Part shown: positions 16,359-24,552 of the stretch, piece by piece
Numbering within the stretch: the stretch's first letter is position 1
Layout of the letters: each line of letters opens with the position of its first letter
Source: JBCBRD01 sp039819785
GTDB taxonomy: Bacteria; Pseudomonadota; Alphaproteobacteria; Rhizobiales; Hyphomicrobiaceae
Length of the DNA stretch: 64,000 nucleotides
Assembly (NCBI GenBank): GCA_039819785.1
Contig: JBCBRH010000003.1
Span: 79,397-143,396 of the forward strand
Reading direction: 5' to 3'
Made by a program: the position numbers and the translations under genes
The notes under the pieces: generated by a model
Told to the model about the DNA's origin: nothing
The model's input: only the letters and a program-made list of their open reading frames with translations
Databases searched by the model: none

Positions 16359-17678
16359 TCACGCCGGACGCACCTGCCCAGAACCGCGCACCACATATTT
16401 AAAGCTGGTCAATTGCTCCACACCGACCGGCCCGCGTGCATGCATTTTGCCGGTTGCGATCCCAATCTCGGCCCCCATGCCGAACTCTCCCCCGTCAGCA
16501 AACTGAGTGGAGGCGTTGTGCATGACGATGGCTGAGTCTACGCGGGTCAAAAACAGTGTCGATGTTGCAAAGCAGTCGGTGATGATGGCGTCTGTGTGGT
16601 GTGATCCATACTGGGCGATGTGGTCGATCGCTTCGTCGACACCATCGACGATTTTGATCGCAATGACCGAATCGAGGAATTCACGTCCCCAATCATCGTC
16701 TTTAGCGGCCTTGACGCGGCGGTCGACGGCCTGCGTCGCGGCATCGCCACGGACCTCGCATCCAGCATCCAGAAGGTCAGCCACAATGGGTTGAAGATGG
16801 GTCCGAGCACAACGCTGATCAACAAGGACGGTTTCAGTCGCCCCACACACGCCAGTACGCCGCAACTTTGCATTCAGTACGATATCGCGCGCCATCTGCA
16901 GGTCTGCGGCACCGTCGACATAGGTGTGACAAATGCCTTCCAGGTGCGCGAACACAGGAACGCGTGCGTCCGCCTGCACCCGTTCCACCAGCGACCGTCC
17001 TCCCCGGGGTACGATGACATCAATTGCGCCGTCCAACCCGCTGAGCATATGGCCGACAGCACGTCGGTCCCCTGTCGGGATGACTTGAACCACGTGTTCT
17101 GAAAGGCAGGCCTGCCGAAGCCCGCCAACCAGACAGTCGAGGATTGCAAGGGTCGAATTCAAGCTGTCCGAGCCACCGCGCAGGATCGCGGCATTGCCGC
17201 TTTTGATACACAACGCACCAGCATCAGCAGTGACATTCGGGCGGCTTTCAAAGATGACGCCGATGACCCCGATGGGTGTCCGCACGCGCGCAATCTTCAG
17301 CCCGTTTGGTCGGTCCCAGGCGGCAATCGTCTGCCCGACCGGATCGTCCAGATCGGCAATGGCGCGCAAGCCGTTCGCCATTTGCGAAATACGTGTCGGG
17401 TTCAATGCCAGCCGGTCGACAAAGGCATCGTTTTTCTGGGCCAGTCTGGCCGCCCGCACATCAATCTCATTGGCTCTCAGAATGTCCGAGCTGCGTGCCT
17501 CCAGAAGATCGGCCGCGGCCGTGAGCGCTGCGTCTTTTTCGGCGCGGGAGGCTGTCGCGATCGACCTTGCAGCAGCTTTGGCCTGCGCGCCGATGCGGTC
17601 CATGTCTTCGGCCATGTCGCCGACGAGCGGGTCAAACGGAGCCGTTGGGTCATGGGAGGGCCTGGCAGTCAGAGACAT
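16359..17678 (-). CDS. proA: Glutamate-5-semialdehyde dehydrogenase (gamma-glutamyl phosphate reductase)
   Basis: The product is 439 aa. Conserved blocks include TPIGVIGVIFESRPNVTADA (about 133-152), ILRGGSDS, VPRGGRSLV, HLEGICHTYVD and RTGVCGATETVLVD. Cys278 in the last block is the catalytic cysteine. ProA reduces gamma-glutamyl phosphate to glutamate semialdehyde with NADPH, the second step of proline synthesis. It follows proB on the same strand, separated by about 215 bases. ATG 17678 was preferred to a TTG fourteen codons upstream. Its end may overlap the nadD frame, depending on which nadD start is used. Confidence 0.95.
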   Translation of the reverse strand: MSLTARPSHDPTAPFDPLVGDMAEDMDRIGAQAKAAARSIATASRAEKDAALTAAADLLEARSSDILRANEIDVRAARLAQKNDAFVDRLALNPTRISQMANGLRAIADLDDPVGQTIAAWDRPNGLKIARVRTPIGVIGVIFESRPNVTADAGALCIKSGNAAILRGGSDSLNSTLAILDCLVGGLRQACLSEHVVQVIPTGDRRAVGHMLSGLDGAIDVIVPRGGRSLVERVQADARVPVFAHLEGICHTYVDGAADLQMARDIVLNAKLRRTGVCGATETVLVDQRCARTHLQPIVADLLDAGCEVRGDAATQAVDRRVKAAKDDDWGREFLDSVIAIKIVDGVDEAIDHIAQYGSHHTDAIITDCFATSTLFLTRVDSAIVMHNASTQFADGGEFGMGAEIGIATGKMHARGPVGVEQLTSFKYVVRGSGQVRPA

Positions 17679-17893
17679 GGTTTTGTCGAGCTTTCTTATT
17701 GGGTCGTGTTCGTCCGGCAAGATGTGCTGGCACGCAAGAATACGGGGAAGTCTATGGTGAACACGCGAGACAACGAAGCAGCCTAAGTCAGAAATCCGGC
17801 AGACAGTAGTCGCCCGGTCGCGCGTTGAAAAGAGACCGGCGCAACGCGAGCATGATCGTGCGGCAGAGTTCGGTCGCCAAAAGCGGGTTAGCT

Positions 17894-19063
17894 CTAGCGT
17901 CGGCTGAGCGCCAAGTCATCCCGGTGGATCAACGCCGCGCGCCCTTCGAACCCCAAAATCTCTGCAATTTCATGGGATTGCTTGCCGATGATCCGCTTCG
18001 CATCCGATGTGCAATATGCGATCAAGCCTCGGCCAAGCTCGGCACCGGTCTGGTCCCGAACGATCACCGCATCACCCCGGTCAAACGTTCCTGAAACCGA
18101 AACCACACCAGCGGGTAAAAGACTCTTGCCGGACCGAAGCGCGCGCTTGGCCCCCGTATCGACCACAACGTCCCCCACCGGATCGAGTTGGCCCGACAGC
18201 CAGCGCTTCTTCGCAGTCACCGGATCAGATGGGGCGAGAAACCATGTACAGGGCGCACCTTCGCCAATCGCGCGAAGGGGGTTAGCGACCACGCCGCTGG
18301 CGATCACCATATGGCATCCAGCCGAGGTCGCAACACGCGCCGCCTCCAGCTTGGTTTTCATGCCACCCTTGGACAGCGCGGTCCCCGCCTCTCCCGCCAT
18401 CGCCTCGATGTCGGGCGTGATGTCGGTGATCACATCAAAGCGCGTGGCATCATCCGAGGTGCCAGGTGCGGCTGTATAAAACCCGTCCACGTCCGATAAC
18501 AGCACAAGACAATCAGACGAAGCCATCGACGCGACCCGCGCCGAAAGCCTGTCGTTGTCGCCATACCGGATCTCGTTGGTGGCAACCGTATCATTCTCGT
18601 TCACAACCGGCAGTGCCTTCAGCCGCAACAGTGTCTCAATGGTCTGACGGGCGTTGAGATAACGCCGGCGCTCTTCGGTGTCTTGCAACGTGAGAAGAAT
18701 TTGCGCGATTTGAATATCATGCACCGAGGCAAGCTCCCGGTAGGCATGCGCCAGGGTAATCTGTCCAACGGCAGCCGCAGCCTGGCTATCTTCCAATGGC
18801 AATGGCCCCGTGGGGAGATGCAGCGCATGACGTCCAAGCGCGATGGCCCCCGACGACACCAAAATCACATCCGTCCCGCGACGGCGCAGCTGGGCAATGT
18901 CATCCAAAAGGGACGCAAGCCAAGTGAGCCGCAAGTCTCCGGTTGCCGGATCGACCAGCAGAGCCGAGCCGATCTTTACCACGACCCGATGCGCTGCAGC
19001 CCATTCGGGTCGATGAGGCGGGTTCGTTGTGGCTTGCGGATTGGTCTTGGTGTGCGTGGTCAT
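17894..19063 (-). CDS. proB: Glutamate 5-kinase
   Basis: The product is 389 aa with the two-domain layout of ProB. The N-terminal amino-acid-kinase domain shows VVVKIGSALLVD, ILVSSGAIALGR, NENDTVATNEIRYGDNDRLSA and LLSDVDGFY. A C-terminal PUA domain (about residues 290-385) begins near LLPAGVVSVSGTFDRGDAV. The enzyme phosphorylates glutamate to start proline synthesis and is normally inhibited by proline through the kinase domain. ATG 19063 is used; a TTG three codons earlier is possible. It follows obgE in the same direction with about 77 bases between, which hold a decayed repeat copy. Confidence 0.95.
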   Translation of the reverse strand: MTTHTKTNPQATTNPPHRPEWAAAHRVVVKIGSALLVDPATGDLRLTWLASLLDDIAQLRRRGTDVILVSSGAIALGRHALHLPTGPLPLEDSQAAAAVGQITLAHAYRELASVHDIQIAQILLTLQDTEERRRYLNARQTIETLLRLKALPVVNENDTVATNEIRYGDNDRLSARVASMASSDCLVLLSDVDGFYTAAPGTSDDATRFDVITDITPDIEAMAGEAGTALSKGGMKTKLEAARVATSAGCHMVIASGVVANPLRAIGEGAPCTWFLAPSDPVTAKKRWLSGQLDPVGDVVVDTGAKRALRSGKSLLPAGVVSVSGTFDRGDAVIVRDQTGAELGRGLIAYCTSDAKRIIGKQSHEIAEILGFEGRAALIHRDDLALSRR

Positions 19064-19107
19064 GAAGATCAATCGTGCCTGGATTGCGCAATGGCGATGA
19101 TTTGCGG

Positions 19108-19142
19108 TTCTAGATCATGTTCAGAGAAGGTGTGAGCGGTTT
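19108..19142. repeat. Intergenic palindromic repeat, truncated copy C
   Basis: TCTAGATCATGTTCAGAG and then AAGGTGTGAGCGGTTTA resemble the left half of copies A and B with several substitutions and no right arm. The fragment ends at the obgE stop codon. Confidence 0.5.
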
Positions 19143-20178
19143 AAGGGCTCCAAGGCTCGGCGGTCGCATTTTCGCGCTGCTCTTCGACCTTCGCCGAGGC
19201 AATCGCATGGGTCAGCGCATAGAGGGCCTCATCGACCCCATCCTTGGAAACCGCCGACAGCAAGAGGCACTGCTTTCCGCTTGCAGCTTCGAGCGCGGCG
19301 CGGCGGGCCTCAAGGTCTTCGGGAAGTACGGCATCGGTCTTGGAAAGCGCAACAATCTCAAACTTTTTCTCAAGGTCCGCGCCATAGGCCGACAATTCGC
19401 CATGGACGGTCTGATAGGCGCCGACGACATCCTCCTGGGTCGCATCCACCAGATGGAGCAGGACGCGCGTTCGCTCCAAATGGCCGAGAAAGCGCGTCCC
19501 CAATCCAGCGCCCTCGTTGGCCCCCTCGATAAGTCCGGGAATATCGGCAAGCACGAAGTCAACCTCGCCAGCACGCACAACGCCAAGGTTGGGATGGAGC
19601 GTTGTGAACGGATAATCGGCAATCTTGGGCTTGGCGGCCGACACTGAGGCAAGAAAGGTCGATTTGCCAGCATTGGGCAGCCCCACGAGACCGGCATCGG
19701 CAATGAGTTTCAAGCGCAGCCAGATCGCCAGCTCTTCGCCGGGTTGCCCGGGATTTGCGTGCGTTGGAGCCCGGTTGGTAGAGCTCTTAAAATGGCAATT
19801 GCCAAAGCCGCCGTTTCCACCCTTGGCAAGCAACACCTTCTGCCCGACGGTGGTCAGGTCGGCGATGAAGGTCTCGTTGTCCTCGGCGAAAATCTGCGTG
19901 CCTGGCGGCACCATCAAGATGCAGTCTTTGCCACCTGGACCAGAACGGTTACGGCCCATCCCCGGCGTCCCGCTTTGCGCCTTGAAATGCTGCTGATAGC
20001 GATAGTCGATCAGCGTGTTGAGGTTATCGACACAAAGCGCGTAGACATGTCCGCCCTTGCCGCCATCACCGCCATCCGGCCCGCCATGCTCAATATATTT
20101 TTCGCGCCGGAACGAGACGCAGCCATGCCCGCCATTGCCCGACTTGATGTAAATTTTGGCCTGATCGAGAAACTTCAT
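19141..20178 (-). CDS. obgE: GTPase ObgE/CgtA
   Basis: The product is 345 aa. The Obg fold fills residues 1-158 (MKFLDQAKIYIKSGNGGHGC, GGPDGGDGGKGG). The GTPase domain follows, with GLPNAGKSTFL (G1), TTLHPNLGVV (G2 region), DIPGLIEGANEGAGLG (G3) and LSKTD (G4). This essential GTPase binds the 50S subunit and links ribosome maturation to growth and ppGpp. The variable C-terminal tail is short and acidic. It sits between a GNAT gene and proB, the usual order in Rhizobiales. Nothing about it is unusual. Confidence 0.97.
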   Translation of the reverse strand: MKFLDQAKIYIKSGNGGHGCVSFRREKYIEHGGPDGGDGGKGGHVYALCVDNLNTLIDYRYQQHFKAQSGTPGMGRNRSGPGGKDCILMVPPGTQIFAEDNETFIADLTTVGQKVLLAKGGNGGFGNCHFKSSTNRAPTHANPGQPGEELAIWLRLKLIADAGLVGLPNAGKSTFLASVSAAKPKIADYPFTTLHPNLGVVRAGEVDFVLADIPGLIEGANEGAGLGTRFLGHLERTRVLLHLVDATQEDVVGAYQTVHGELSAYGADLEKKFEIVALSKTDAVLPEDLEARRAALEAASGKQCLLLSAVSKDGVDEALYALTHAIASAKVEEQRENATAEPWSP

Positions 20179-20398
20179 ACTCGGCTACTTTCAAAGATAT
20201 CGCGGGAGAAACGCGTGCGTTAGGCTAGACTATCTGATCGCAAAGTCGCGGCAGCGGCATGAGACGATCGATGGCAAAGGGTGCATCGTGATGGTCTTAG
20301 GCGAGACTCGTGCCGGTCCGCCAAATACGGCTCTCTGACATTTGATTGCTGCTGAACGGCTTTGATAAGTGCAAGCCAGCCCACCTTAACGAAAATGG

Positions 20399-20950
20399 TC
20401 AGCTCTGGCGAAACACGTCCCGCCAACGCCGTCGCGGGCGGGGAAGATGATACCGGATCGCGGGGACGTCGCGACCCTGCGCCTCGCACCAGCACTCAGC
20501 TTCGCCAATCCGGACAAAGCCCAGTTTGTGGATCACGCGTTCCGATGCGGGGTTGTCGGTAAAGTGCCCGCAGACCAGATGCGACAACGCCGGATCTCCA
20601 AAAGCTGCACCGACAAGCGCACGCCCGGCTTCCGTTGCAAATCCCTGTCCCCAGTAGGACTTACCAATCCAGTAGCCGATCTCAGCGCCACCTGATCCAT
20701 CCGGCAGGTAACCGCAAACCCCGATGAGTTCGCCATTGAGGATAATCCCGCGAACAAATTCACCGTCAGCTTGCGCATCAACCCATTGGGCTGCATCAGC
20801 TATGGAGTAAGGATACGGCATGCGGGACGTCATGCTGGCGACATCCCAGTCACCGCCCAATGCAGCAATCCGGGTGGTATCTGAACGCGAAAGCGGCCGC
20901 AAAAGCAGCCGCTCCGTTTCGATCGAATTCTCAGCTTGCCGACTGTTCAA
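20399..20950 (-). CDS. GNAT family N-acetyltransferase (RimJ/RimL-like)
   Basis: The product is 183 aa. IETERLLLRPLSRSDTTRIAAL at the start, EIGYWIGKSYWGQGFATEA (acetyl-CoA loop) and NPASERVIHKLGFVRIGE are typical of the RimJ/RimL subgroup, whose members acetylate protein N-termini or small amines. The only suitable start is TTG 20950, 7 bases after AGAGG; the conserved domain begins ten residues later. A GNAT gene at this place between rpmA and obgE is common in Rhizobiales, which suggests a conserved, possibly ribosome-related role, but the substrate is unknown. Confidence 0.85.
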   Translation of the reverse strand: MNSRQAENSIETERLLLRPLSRSDTTRIAALGGDWDVASMTSRMPYPYSIADAAQWVDAQADGEFVRGIILNGELIGVCGYLPDGSGGAEIGYWIGKSYWGQGFATEAGRALVGAAFGDPALSHLVCGHFTDNPASERVIHKLGFVRIGEAECWCEAQGRDVPAIRYHLPRPRRRWRDVFRQS

Positions 20951-21074
20951 AGAACAACCTCTGAAACTTCATTTCAGATGCGGCAACCGGCCAATCCACA
21001 TCGGCCAAAAACCGGCAGCACCAATGGATGGCGCACGAGCCATCAAGGCGCGAACGTAGACACGTCCCGTGACG

Positions 21075-21347
21075 TCAGTTGGACTTCCCAGCATTTGCTG
21101 GCAGGACGGAAATATAGGTTCGGCCGTTGCCGCGCGCACGGAATTCGACGTTGCCTTCGACCTTCGAAAAGATCGTGTGATCAACGCCCATGCCGACGTT
21201 ATCGCCAGGGTGCCATTTCGTACCGCGTTGGCGGACGATGATGTTGCCTGGGATCACGCGTTCGCCGCCATATTTCTTGACGCCAAGGCGTTTGGATTCT
21301 GAATCGCGACCGTTCTTCGTCGAGCCGCCAGCTTTCTTCTGTGCCAT
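21075..21347 (-). CDS. rpmA: 50S ribosomal protein L27
   Basis: The product is 90 aa, beginning MAQKKAGGSTKNGRDSESKR and continuing GVKKYGGERVIPGNIIVRQRGTK in segments typical of L27. Its N-terminal tail reaches the peptidyl-transferase centre. GGAGG lies 8 bases before the ATG (21347). The open frame extends 21 codons upstream, but the L27 start is unambiguous. It follows rplU on the same strand. Confidence 0.98.
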   Translation of the reverse strand: MAQKKAGGSTKNGRDSESKRLGVKKYGGERVIPGNIIVRQRGTKWHPGDNVGMGVDHTIFSKVEGNVEFRARGNGRTYISVLPANAGKSN

Positions 21348-21490
21348 GAGTGTGGCCTCCGTTTTGTCGTGTCTTGAGCGCGCTGCCGATCTTGAGCCTG
21401 TCTGGGGCAATGAGCTGGCCGACTAAAAAGGCCGCCCTTCGTTTGAATTGCCCTGCTGAAAAGACCGGTGCGCGAAACAATATGATTGCG

Positions 21491-21805
21491 CTAGGCGCCG
21501 GTGATTCCCGTAATCCGAACTTGCGTCAGATGTTGCCGGTGGCCCCGCTTGCGCTTGGAGTTTTGGCGGCGGCGCTTCTTAAAGGCAATAACTTTCGGTC
21601 CGCGCATTTGCTGAACCAGCTCAGCCGTGACCTTGGCACCAGACACGAATGGTGTGCCCACCTTGGCGCTTTCGCCTTCGCCGACCAGCATCACGTCCGT
21701 AAACTCGATTGTCGAACCGGCGTCCCCGGAAAGCTTTTCGATCGAGATGACGTCATCTTGCGCCACACGATACTGCTTGCCGCCAGTCTTAATGACTGCG
21801 TACAT
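21491..21805 (-). CDS. rplU: 50S ribosomal protein L21
   Basis: The product is 104 aa, from MYAVIKTGGKQYRVAQ to the basic FKKRRRQNSKRKRGHRQ and the terminal LTQVRITGI, the complete L21 fold. AAGGACG precedes the ATG. It is the first gene of the rplU-rpmA pair. Some alphaproteobacterial L21 proteins carry a long C-terminal HhH extension; this one does not, although a protein with that kind of module is encoded separately at 8029-10290. Confidence 0.98.
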   Translation of the reverse strand: MYAVIKTGGKQYRVAQDDVISIEKLSGDAGSTIEFTDVMLVGEGESAKVGTPFVSGAKVTAELVQQMRGPKVIAFKKRRRQNSKRKRGHRQHLTQVRITGITGA

Positions 21806-22016
21806 TTTGTCGTCCTTCACGTTTGTCGGGCCTGCCGCCTGCTTGACGATCCGCCCATCATCCGCGTCCTGTGGCGCCCAGGAAAATCGGCACGAAGCCG
21901 TTGTCTGGAACTTTTGCTCCGCTTGAACCAGCGGATGGGCCTCGGACAGCACCTATTGCGCGCCGAACAACCTTATCCGCCGCGAGCCGCAGATATCTCG
22001 CAATGTTCAGCTATTG

Positions 22017-22175
22017 TCAACGGGACCAAGCGAACACTTTGAACAGGACGTGGATGCCAATGACAAGGCCGCCAACAAAGGCTGTCTGCCTCCAAATCAG
22101 AATTTCGAGGTCGTTGCGCATCTCATCAAGGTCCAGACGGGTCACCAGATCATCCTGCCCAAAGAGGTTTATCAC
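22017..22175 (-). CDS. Possible small coiled-coil plus membrane-anchor protein or remnant
   Basis: A frame of about 52 codons from GTG 22175 encodes a charged helix (RLDLDEMRNDLEILIWRQ) followed by a hydrophobic segment (AFVGGLVIGIHVLFKVFAW). This resembles the end of small proteins with a heptad helix and a C-terminal membrane anchor (CCDC90/DUF1640-like). The frame stays open nine codons upstream but has no start codon near the GGAGG found there. It may be the 3' remnant of a longer gene. The evidence is the amphipathic-then-hydrophobic pattern only. Confidence 0.3.
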   Translation of the reverse strand: MINLFGQDDLVTRLDLDEMRNDLEILIWRQTAFVGGLVIGIHVLFKVFAWSR

Positions 22176-22367
22176 GCGCGCGACTGCTTCAGCGTGTGGC
22201 CTCCAAACGCCTTAACGCCTGACCCGTAGAGTACGTTCAGGGCTTCAGTGCCAGCGTATCGCCGACGCTGCCCTTCTCATCACGTGCTCAGCGCACCAAC
22301 TCTTCGGTGCAGAACATATTGCGAACATGTCAGCGAATTTCATGCTGTGTCGAGCTGTAAGAGAGGC

Positions 22368-22412
22368 TCCAAAACAAAAAGAACCGCGAGAGCTGGGCTC
22401 ATCGCGGTTCTT
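22368..22412 (-). terminator. Strong Rho-independent terminator of the 26-codon gene
   Basis: Perfect 11-bp arms AAGAACCGCGA (22379-22389) and TCGCGGTTCTT (22402-22412) enclose a 12-base loop. On the minus strand the hairpin is followed by TTTTTGTTTTGG. It lies about 50 bases after the stop of the short gene at 22461-22541. Confidence 0.85.
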
Positions 22413-22460
22413 CGTGAGACTGGCCGGTAGAAGCGGCCCGAACTGAAAAGTTCCGGTGGG

Positions 22461-22541
22461 TTACGACAGCGCCAGAGGCTGCTCCAACACCATGCAATCA
22501 CACCCAGACATCTTCACCAGCCTGAAGTTCTCACTCGACAT
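22461..22541 (-). CDS. 26-aa small protein with an extended Shine-Dalgarno sequence
   Basis: The frame runs from ATG (22541-22539) to TAA (22463-22461), 26 codons plus stop. The peptide begins MSSENFRLVKM, has GCDC in the middle and ends LEQPLALS. Directly upstream is AAAGGAGGTGGTCCC; its first 14 bases match 12 of 14 positions of TAAGGAGGTGATCC, the complement of the 16S rRNA 3' end. A promoter-like pair (TTGAAC, 16 bases, TATCGT) lies upstream, and a perfect terminator follows about 50 bases after the stop, so it looks like an independent short transcript. I do not recognise the family. The two close cysteines could bind a metal or thiol; this is inference. Confidence 0.6.
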   Translation of the reverse strand: MSSENFRLVKMSGCDCMVLEQPLALS

Positions 22542-22579
22542 GGGACCACCTCCTTTCAGTTGTTGAAATCGATGTTATT

Positions 22580-22607
22580 ACGATACCCGCGTTCGGCCCA
22601 AGTTCAA
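22580..22607 (-). promoter_or_regulatory. Candidate sigma-70 promoter of the 26-codon gene
   Basis: On the minus strand TTGAAC (22607-22602) and TATCGT (22585-22580) are separated by 16 bases. The predicted start of transcription lies about 30 bases before the ATG at 22541, leaving a short leader that carries the extended Shine-Dalgarno sequence. Confidence 0.45.
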
Positions 22608-22856
22608 GTGACCAAAGCGTAATTCATGAACGGGAAGTCTCGGTGTGGCACCGCCGCCGCGAGCCGGTCCAGGTCGGGTCGTAACAAATCACCCGAACGT
22701 GGGCTTGCCGAACATCTGCCAGACCAAATGTCTGAATTCCGACCCCATAGACGCAACGCGCCTGATGATTTGCTGCCGGGACGTAGCCTCTCCGACATTC
22801 CATCTCCCAGCACCCTGACCCCAGCGTCAGCCAATCTTGCTCGCCCCGGTTCGCCC

Positions 22857-22900
22857 TTGACATGCACCCCCATCTACCTCATATTTCTGTCATGACAGAA
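22857..22900 (+). promoter_or_regulatory. Promoter overlapped by a palindromic operator, probable leaderless start
   Basis: TTGACA (22857-22862), 17 bases, then CATATT (22880-22885) places transcription initiation about 7 bases later, on the A of ATG 22892. The perfect 16-base palindrome TTCTGTCATGACAGAA (22885-22900) covers the end of the -10 element and the start codon. A copy with one changed base lies at 23593-23608, before the next operon. The arrangement implies repression, most simply by the GbsR-type protein encoded here. Confidence 0.65.
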
Positions 22901-23458
22901 GCAACCGCACATAACAAACTTCCCGAACCCATCGAGCGGGTCGTTGTCCACTGGGGCGAGATGGGAACCGTCTGGGGCGTCAACCGCTCCGTCGCGCAGA
23001 TCCATGCATTGCTGTTCATGTCGGATACGCCCCGGACCGCAGAGGACATTGCAGAAACGCTGAGCCTTGCGCGGTCGAACGTGTCCAACAGCCTGAAGGA
23101 ATTGCTGTCCTGGTCGCTCATCCGCCGCGTGCAGGTCCTGGGTGATCGGCGCGACTATTATGAAGCGGAAGCGGACATGTACGAAATGGTCCGCCGGATC
23201 GCGACCGGCCGCAAGCAACGCGAGATCGACCCCACACTGGCACTGTTGCGCGGCTGCGTCGAGCAGGCGGACGGCACGCGGGAGGTCTCGGATAACCAGA
23301 AAAAGCGGCTCGCGGAAATGCTGAGCTTGATGGAGAAGGTCGAAAAGGGCTTCGACGAAATCATCCGGCTGCCCGCCGCGACATTGATGCGGTTGATCAG
23401 TATGGGGGGCACCATTGCAAAGTTCGTCGGGCCAAAACGGAAGAAAGATACGGATTAG
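22892..23458 (+). CDS. GbsR/MarR-family transcriptional regulator (COG1510)
   Basis: The product is 188 aa from ATG 22892. A winged helix-turn-helix is visible at residues 30-90: TAEDIAETLSLARSNVSNSL as helix-turn-helix and LGDRRDYYEAEADMYEMV as wing and linker. A long C-terminal helical region (residues 115-160) probably dimerises. COG1510 proteins such as GbsR control osmoprotectant genes; the ligand here is unknown. No Shine-Dalgarno sequence precedes either possible ATG (22862, 22892), but the promoter position predicts a leaderless message starting at 22892. A palindrome over that start and another before the following operon suggest autoregulation and control of the DUF4166/TIGR01777 genes. 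Confidence 0.85.
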   Translation: MTEATAHNKLPEPIERVVVHWGEMGTVWGVNRSVAQIHALLFMSDTPRTAEDIAETLSLARSNVSNSLKELLSWSLIRRVQVLGDRRDYYEAEADMYEMVRRIATGRKQREIDPTLALLRGCVEQADGTREVSDNQKKRLAEMLSLMEKVEKGFDEIIRLPAATLMRLISMGGTIAKFVGPKRKKDTD

Positions 23459-23592
23459 GCGTAAAGCCGCCTGCCACCTTTGAATCCGCTGCCTTCGTAA
23501 ATGGCGTGAGCGGAACTAGGCGCAAACGACTTGTTGGTCGTCAACATGACGACAACCACGGGCCCTAGGGCTCAATTTTTTAGACTTTTAGT

Positions 23593-23608
23593 TTCTGTCA
23601 TTACAGAA
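23593..23608. promoter_or_regulatory. Second copy of the GbsR-type operator
   Basis: TTCTGTCATTACAGAA (23593-23608) differs from the palindrome at 22885-22900 by one central base. It lies 39 bases before the DUF4166 start codon, in AT-rich promoter-like DNA. Confidence 0.65.
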
Positions 23609-23646
23609 ATAACGACATGTACGAACACAAGAGATAGAAGGAGCGC

Positions 23647-24549
23647 ATGATGGACCGGGTTGCCGAATACAGGTCTGACCCACGACTGAGCCGGGAAATG
23701 CCGCCATTCAGTCAACCGCCAGCCGCCGAGGCTGACATCGTGACTGGGGCTGAGATCACCGCGCCCGCGCCCACATCCAAGTCCAAGTCCAAGTCCAAGT
23801 CACGGAACGCACGGCGCGCCCCAAGCATCATCCCAAGCCGTCGTCAGTCGCAGCGCACAAGCATCGCGCCCGGCCCGTTCGAAAAATTGCTCAGCCCCGG
23901 CGCATGGCGTGCCCTGCCCCAAGAGGTCCGCAAGCGCTTCGCAGCCGAACCAGGCGAAAAGCGGCCAAAAATCTATGCCGGGCACGTGGTCGAAACCAAG
24001 TTGTCGATAGCAGGTCATATCCTCGCCCGTGTCGCCGGTCTCATCGGCACACCCCTGCCGGAAACCAACGGTGCAACCGGCCCAAGCAGCGTGAGTGTAG
24101 CGCACAACGCAAAACTGGACGGCCAGATCTGGACGCGCATCTACGGGCGGGCAGACCGCTTCCCCCAAGTGGTGCACTCGGTCAAGCGCTTCCAAGGCCC
24201 GACCGGCCTGGAAGAATTCGTCGGCCCAGGCGCCACTTGGGGCATCGGCATGACGTTGCGCCTCAGCGTGGAAAACAGCGCGCTGGTGTTTCGATCGGAC
24301 CGCTACTTCGTCCAGCTCGGATCGTTGCGGATGACACTGCCGCGCTGGCTGTCCCCTGGGGAGATGGCCATTACCCACCGGCAACTCAGGGGCTGTGAGT
24401 TCCAGTTCCTGCTCGAGCTTGAGCACGCGGTTTTCGGTCCGCTGATCCGCCAGGACTGCATCTTCGCCGACACGCGAACCCCAAGCCCGCAGCAGCCCGC
24501 CGAACGGGTTGTTTGCAGCCGACAAACACGAACACCAAAGGAGGCTTAA
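23647..24549 (+). CDS. DUF4166 domain protein
   Basis: The product is 300 aa. The first 70 residues are low-complexity and basic, with four SK repeats from a 6-base tandem (23776-23800). The DUF4166 domain occupies about residues 75-280: FEKLLSPGAWRALPQEVRKRF, RIYGRADRFPQVVHSVKRF, GLEEFVGPG, and the closing FLLELEHAVFGPLIRQDCIF. DUF4166 has no known reaction; it is sometimes fused to saccharopine-dehydrogenase-like or epimerase domains. The start has two adjacent ATG codons with AAGGAG upstream. The next gene begins 3 bases after the stop with its own strong ribosome binding site, so the two form an operon, probably repressed through the palindrome at 23593. Confidence 0.8.
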   Translation: MMDRVAEYRSDPRLSREMPPFSQPPAAEADIVTGAEITAPAPTSKSKSKSKSRNARRAPSIIPSRRQSQRTSIAPGPFEKLLSPGAWRALPQEVRKRFAAEPGEKRPKIYAGHVVETKLSIAGHILARVAGLIGTPLPETNGATGPSSVSVAHNAKLDGQIWTRIYGRADRFPQVVHSVKRFQGPTGLEEFVGPGATWGIGMTLRLSVENSALVFRSDRYFVQLGSLRMTLPRWLSPGEMAITHRQLRGCEFQFLLELEHAVFGPLIRQDCIFADTRTPSPQQPAERVVCSRQTRTPKEA

Positions 24550-24552
24550 GTC

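Larger units (their letters stand above)
21806..22460. other. Long gap downstream of the short gene and upstream of rplU
   Basis: This stretch holds the promoter of rplU-rpmA, a possible small coiled-coil/membrane ORF (22017-22175) and a strong terminator (22368-22412). Longer plus-strand open frames here are antisense to rplU and are not supported. Confidence 0.4.

Noticed and set aside
21350..22042. A 230-codon plus-strand open frame
   Set aside because: Runs antisense through rplU and its upstream region; composition reflects the ribosomal gene on the other strand.
23800..24525. A 241-codon minus-strand open frame
   Set aside because: Antisense to the DUF4166 gene in GC-rich DNA; no motif or ribosome binding site.
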